Of a stretch of DNA of 64,000 nucleotides, positions 61,574 to 64,000 are shown piece by piece. The position numbers were made by a program, and so were the translations under genes. Origin of the DNA: Pseudoalteromonas byunsanensis (GTDB lineage: Bacteria; Pseudomonadota; Gammaproteobacteria; Enterobacterales; Alteromonadaceae); contig NZ_MNAN01000025.1 in the NCBI RefSeq assembly GCF_001854475.1, forward strand, positions 1-64,000, written 5' to 3'. The stretch's first letter is position 1. Each line of letters starts with the position of its first letter. Under the pieces are notes generated by a model that made no database searches, was not told where the DNA came from, and saw only the letters and a program-made list of their open reading frames with translations.

Positions 61574-62090
61574 AACTTCTGCTGCCTAGTCACGAATGCC
61601 GACATCATAATGACCTGTGACAAGAAGTAAAGTGCAGATCACTGGGTTTGGATAAATTAATCTGGCTAGTTTGCAGCCGATTGTGGATCTATTTCTCCAA
61701 CCTATTAATAAATAAAGAATAAATAAATTATTCCTAGCACAGTTATCGTGTGAAAATTGTGGATAAGCTGGCAGTATGCTTGCAGTAACCTAGGCTGACT
61801 TGTAGACAATCATGAGTTATTTCACGGTGAATTGATCTAATTCTCTTAATTTAACTGTCTGGCAGCTCATGTGGATAGTGCTGATGTGTATAAACTATAA
61901 GAGATGAGTTTAGTGCGCAACTTGTCAGATCTATCAGTATCGATCCATATAAGAAAATAATCTAAAAACAGACTAAAAAGATCGCTAAAGGGCGATTTAG
62001 CACTAGCAAATAAAGTTATTTTTATAGGAGGTGCTGGTTTATCGCCCAAAAGGTGCTGTGTTTTTGTGCTCCATCACTTTTGGGCAAGGG
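61574..62090. other. intergenic region upstream of mioC
   Basis: There is no convincing gene. It has one perfect DnaA box on the minus strand (61758-61766), in line with DnaA control of the mioC promoter. An inverted repeat GCCCAAAAGGTG / CACTTTTGGGC (62044-62085) lies after the PEP-mutase-like gene and may act as its terminator, without a T-run. Confidence 0.6.
61758..61766 (-). promoter_or_regulatory. DnaA box upstream of mioC
   Basis: TGTGGATAA, the exact complement of TTATCCACA, lies about 185 bp before the mioC start. E. coli mioC also has a DnaA box in its promoter and is repressed by DnaA. Confidence 0.65.
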
Positions 62091-62888
62091 CTAAAATGGT
62101 AATGCGATCGAATTATATTGAAATAAATCGCGATGATCTGAGCTATTTAGTGTTTTGCTAGCCTGTTTTTGTATGAGGGCTATACAATTGTCGGAGAGTA
62201 TATTGCCAAATGATAGCCTTTTTACACCTAGATTTTGCAGCGTTTCGCTATTACAGCAAGGGGCTAGGGTTAATATATTTACGGGGATCGGTAGTTGTTT
62301 GCATAGGCTTTCGATCAAGCTGTGATCAGATAAACCAGGTACAAACACGCCATCAACACCTACATCTGCGTAGGCTTTAGCACGCTCTAATGTGGCTCCA
62401 AAGTAATGTTCTGGTAGCAGAGCTGTGTCAATACGGGCGTTAACAAATAGCTGAGAGTAGCCAGCTTTGTTTAGGGTGTTTTTGATTGCGCTTAAAATTT
62501 TAGTTTGGCTATCCACCCGACGCAGCTGGTCTGTTATTTTGCTGCTATCTTCGATATTGATACCTACCGCACCAAGTTTAGCAACTGCTAAAACATGGTC
62601 GCAAATAGTCTCAATATCATCTGAAAACCCTGATTCAAGATCTACACTTACTCCTATTTCAACAGACTCAATGATTTGTTTGGTTTGTGCTAGAAAGCGC
62701 TCGAATGAGCAGGATTCACCATCTCGCTGCCCACGCACGTTGGCCATGCCCCAACTTGTGGTGGCAATTGCTGTACACCCGGCTTGTTCTAGCAGCCTTG
62801 CACTGAGCGGGTCCCACGCATTTAGCAACTTAAACAAAGTTGGTTGCTTATGTAGATGATGAAAATGTTGATATTTGTTCATGGTATT
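62091..62888 (-). CDS. isocitrate lyase / PEP mutase family protein
   Basis: Members act on carbon-carbon or carbon-phosphorus bonds of small acids. ATG 62888 (GGAGC 11 bp upstream) is preferred over 62936, whose extension MNIQNYDTCHINK is not family-like. The 265 residues have TTSWGMANVRG, the metal-binding VDLESGF and INIEDS. No lyase KKCGH motif is present, so it belongs to the PEP-mutase-like branch. The exact reaction is unknown. Confidence 0.8.
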   Translation of the reverse strand, partial: NTMNKYQHFHHLHKQPTLFKLLNAWDPLSARLLEQAGCTAIATTSWGMANVRGQRDGESCSFERFLAQTKQIIESVEIGVSVDLESGFSDDIETICDHVLAVAKLGAVGINIEDSSKITDQLRRVDSQTKILSAIKNTLNKAGYSQLFVNARIDTALLPEHYFGATLERAKAYADVGVDGVFVPGLSDHSLIESLCKQLPIPVNILTLAPCCNSETLQNLGVKRLSFGNILSDNCIALIQKQASKTLNSSDHRDLFQYNSIALPF

Positions 62889-63030
62889 AGTGCTCCATTT
62901 GTTGATATGGCACGTATCATAGTTTTGAATATTCATGTGTTCTTGCCAGATCTGGAACTAAACGTTAAGTTGCCAACCTGTCGTATGAACGCTAAGCTCG
63001 GCATAGATATTGAGCGTAAGGAAAGGTGCG

Positions 63031-63801
63031 ATGGATAAACCAGACGAGATCTGTCAAAAAGTGGGGTGTGCAAATTGCCGCAATGAGCCAACCCTTAGCT
63101 TTGATTTTTCAATGGCATTTCAACCTATAGTGGAATGTGAAGGTAGAAAAATATTTGGCTATGAGGCTCTGGTACGAGGGATGAATAATGAATCTGCATG
63201 GTCGATTATTTCGCAAGTCAATGACAATAATCGATATGCTTTTGATCAACTCTGTCGTGTGAAAGCGATAGCACTGGCCGCTAAGCTCGATATTCAACAG
63301 TTTTTGAGTATTAACTTTCTACCTAACGCTATTTATAAACCTGAACGCTGTATTCGCACCACGTTAGAAGCTGCTAAGAAGTATGGCTTTCCTACCAGTC
63401 GTATTATGTTTGAATTTACCGAAGTCGAAAAGGTGGATGATACCAAGCACATTAAATTAGTAGTTGAGTATTATCGTTCATTAGGCTTTTTAACTGCCAC
63501 TGATGACTTTGGGGCAGGCTATTCAGGATTAAACTTACTGGCCGACTTTCAAACCAATATTATTAAATTAGATATGGCATTGGTTAGAAATATCCACAAA
63601 GATAAATCGCGCCAGACCATAGTGAACAACTGTTTGAGAATGTTTCAAGAGCTTAATATTAGACCGCTTGCTGAAGGCATTGAAACTATGAGTGAATATC
63701 AATGGTTACGTGATGCGGGGGTTTCATTGATGCAGGGCTATCTATTTGCTCGACCAAGTTTTGAAAGCTTGCCAGAAGTTGACTTTTCTTTGTTGAACTA
63801 G
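63031..63801 (+). CDS. stand-alone EAL-domain c-di-GMP phosphodiesterase
   Basis: The start is ATG 63031 with AAGGAAAGG upstream. The 256 residues are almost all EAL domain: EALVRG, NFLPNA, FEFTEVE, TDDFGAGYSG, IKLDM, LAEGIET. All metal and catalytic residues appear present, so it should degrade c-di-GMP. No membrane helix or GGDEF is attached. An N-terminal tail with CQKVGCANC could bind metal or sense redox state. Confidence 0.9.
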   Translation: MDKPDEICQKVGCANCRNEPTLSFDFSMAFQPIVECEGRKIFGYEALVRGMNNESAWSIISQVNDNNRYAFDQLCRVKAIALAAKLDIQQFLSINFLPNAIYKPERCIRTTLEAAKKYGFPTSRIMFEFTEVEKVDDTKHIKLVVEYYRSLGFLTATDDFGAGYSGLNLLADFQTNIIKLDMALVRNIHKDKSRQTIVNNCLRMFQELNIRPLAEGIETMSEYQWLRDAGVSLMQGYLFARPSFESLPEVDFSLLN

Positions 63802-63810
63802 ACTAGAGAA

Positions 63811-63840
63811 GTACAAACCAGAGCATTCCCTGGTTTGTAC
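63811..63840. terminator. bidirectional terminator between EAL gene and mnmE
   Basis: GTACAAACCAG and CTGGTTTGTAC form a perfect 11-bp stem with an 8-nt loop between the convergent genes. Confidence 0.8.
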
Positions 63841-63849
63841 TACACCCAG

Positions 63850-64000
63850 TTATTTACCGATACAGAATGAGCTAAAGATCTTACCCAGTAGGTCATCAGA
63901 GGTAAACTCACCGGTGATCTCGTTGAGGTATTGCTGTGTGAGGCGCAACTCTTCTGCGAGAATCTCTCCTGCTATGTGCATTTCCAACTGCGTTTTGCCT
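63850..64000 (-). CDS. mnmE: tRNA modification GTPase MnmE, C-terminal end (partial)
   Basis: The frame runs off the window. The C-terminus [14 protein letters not shown] with the functional CIGK motif is diagnostic. MnmE is the GTPase partner of MnmG. Confidence 0.95.
   Translation of the reverse strand, partial: GKTQLEMHIAGEILAEELRLTQQYLNEITGEFTSDDLLGKIFSSFCIGK

Noticed and set aside
61867..62049. Minus-strand 60-codon frame upstream of mioC
   Set aside because: It lies in the DnaA-box-containing spacer, has odd composition and no family likeness.

Overview
The window looks like a chromosomal segment of a marine gammaproteobacterium close to Pseudoalteromonas (Alteromonadales). This is inferred from the gene order mnmE / mnmG-rsmG-parA-parB-atpIBEFHAGDC, the E. 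coli-like origin between mnmG and mioC, and the style of the proteins; no database search was possible.

Layout. Positions 1-7805 hold accessory genes: a REP-type transposase killed by one stop codon, two secreted beta-helix proteins (one with fibronectin-like repeats), a possible frameshifted small gene and an unknown protein. Positions 7838-9038 are the occupied attTn7 site downstream of glmS. They contain a truncated tnsA, a short segment with Tn7-like ends and a parDE toxin-antitoxin pair; the Tn7-like right end stops exactly 25 bp from the glmS stop codon. Positions 9064-17222 hold glmS, its DeoR-type regulator, a PKD-type lipoprotein, a KAS II-like synthase, an MltD-like transglycosylase and small unknowns.

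Positions 17350-29438 hold a class I lanthipeptide-type system: lanB, lanC, a C39-peptidase ABC exporter and an HlyD protein in one operon. Across glmU lie a LuxR-type regulator, a 39-copy 18-bp tandem repeat, a short HlyD-like protein and the only recognisable precursor, a GG-leader peptide whose core lacks cysteine. Positions 29908-40608 hold a CadC/ToxR-like regulator, an NtrC-type two-component pair, a winged-helix protein and a MacAB-like ABC exporter preceded by a good sigma-54 promoter match.

Positions 41005-48433 are the most interesting part: a compact RiPP operon. Three short intact Cys-rich precursors and a probable broken fourth are followed by a glycosyltransferase fused to an HvfC/RRE-like partner domain, an MNIO (DUF692) enzyme, an ABC transporter and a glutamine-dependent asparagine synthetase. 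The best precursor ends in four cysteines spaced every third residue. A terminator-like hairpin separates precursors from enzymes. I know of no described system with this combination.

Positions 49309-63801 are core genome: the F1Fo ATP synthase operon, parAB, rsmG, mnmG, oriC (15 GATC sites, DnaA boxes, 13-mers), mioC, a PEP-mutase-like protein and an EAL phosphodiesterase. The window ends inside mnmE.
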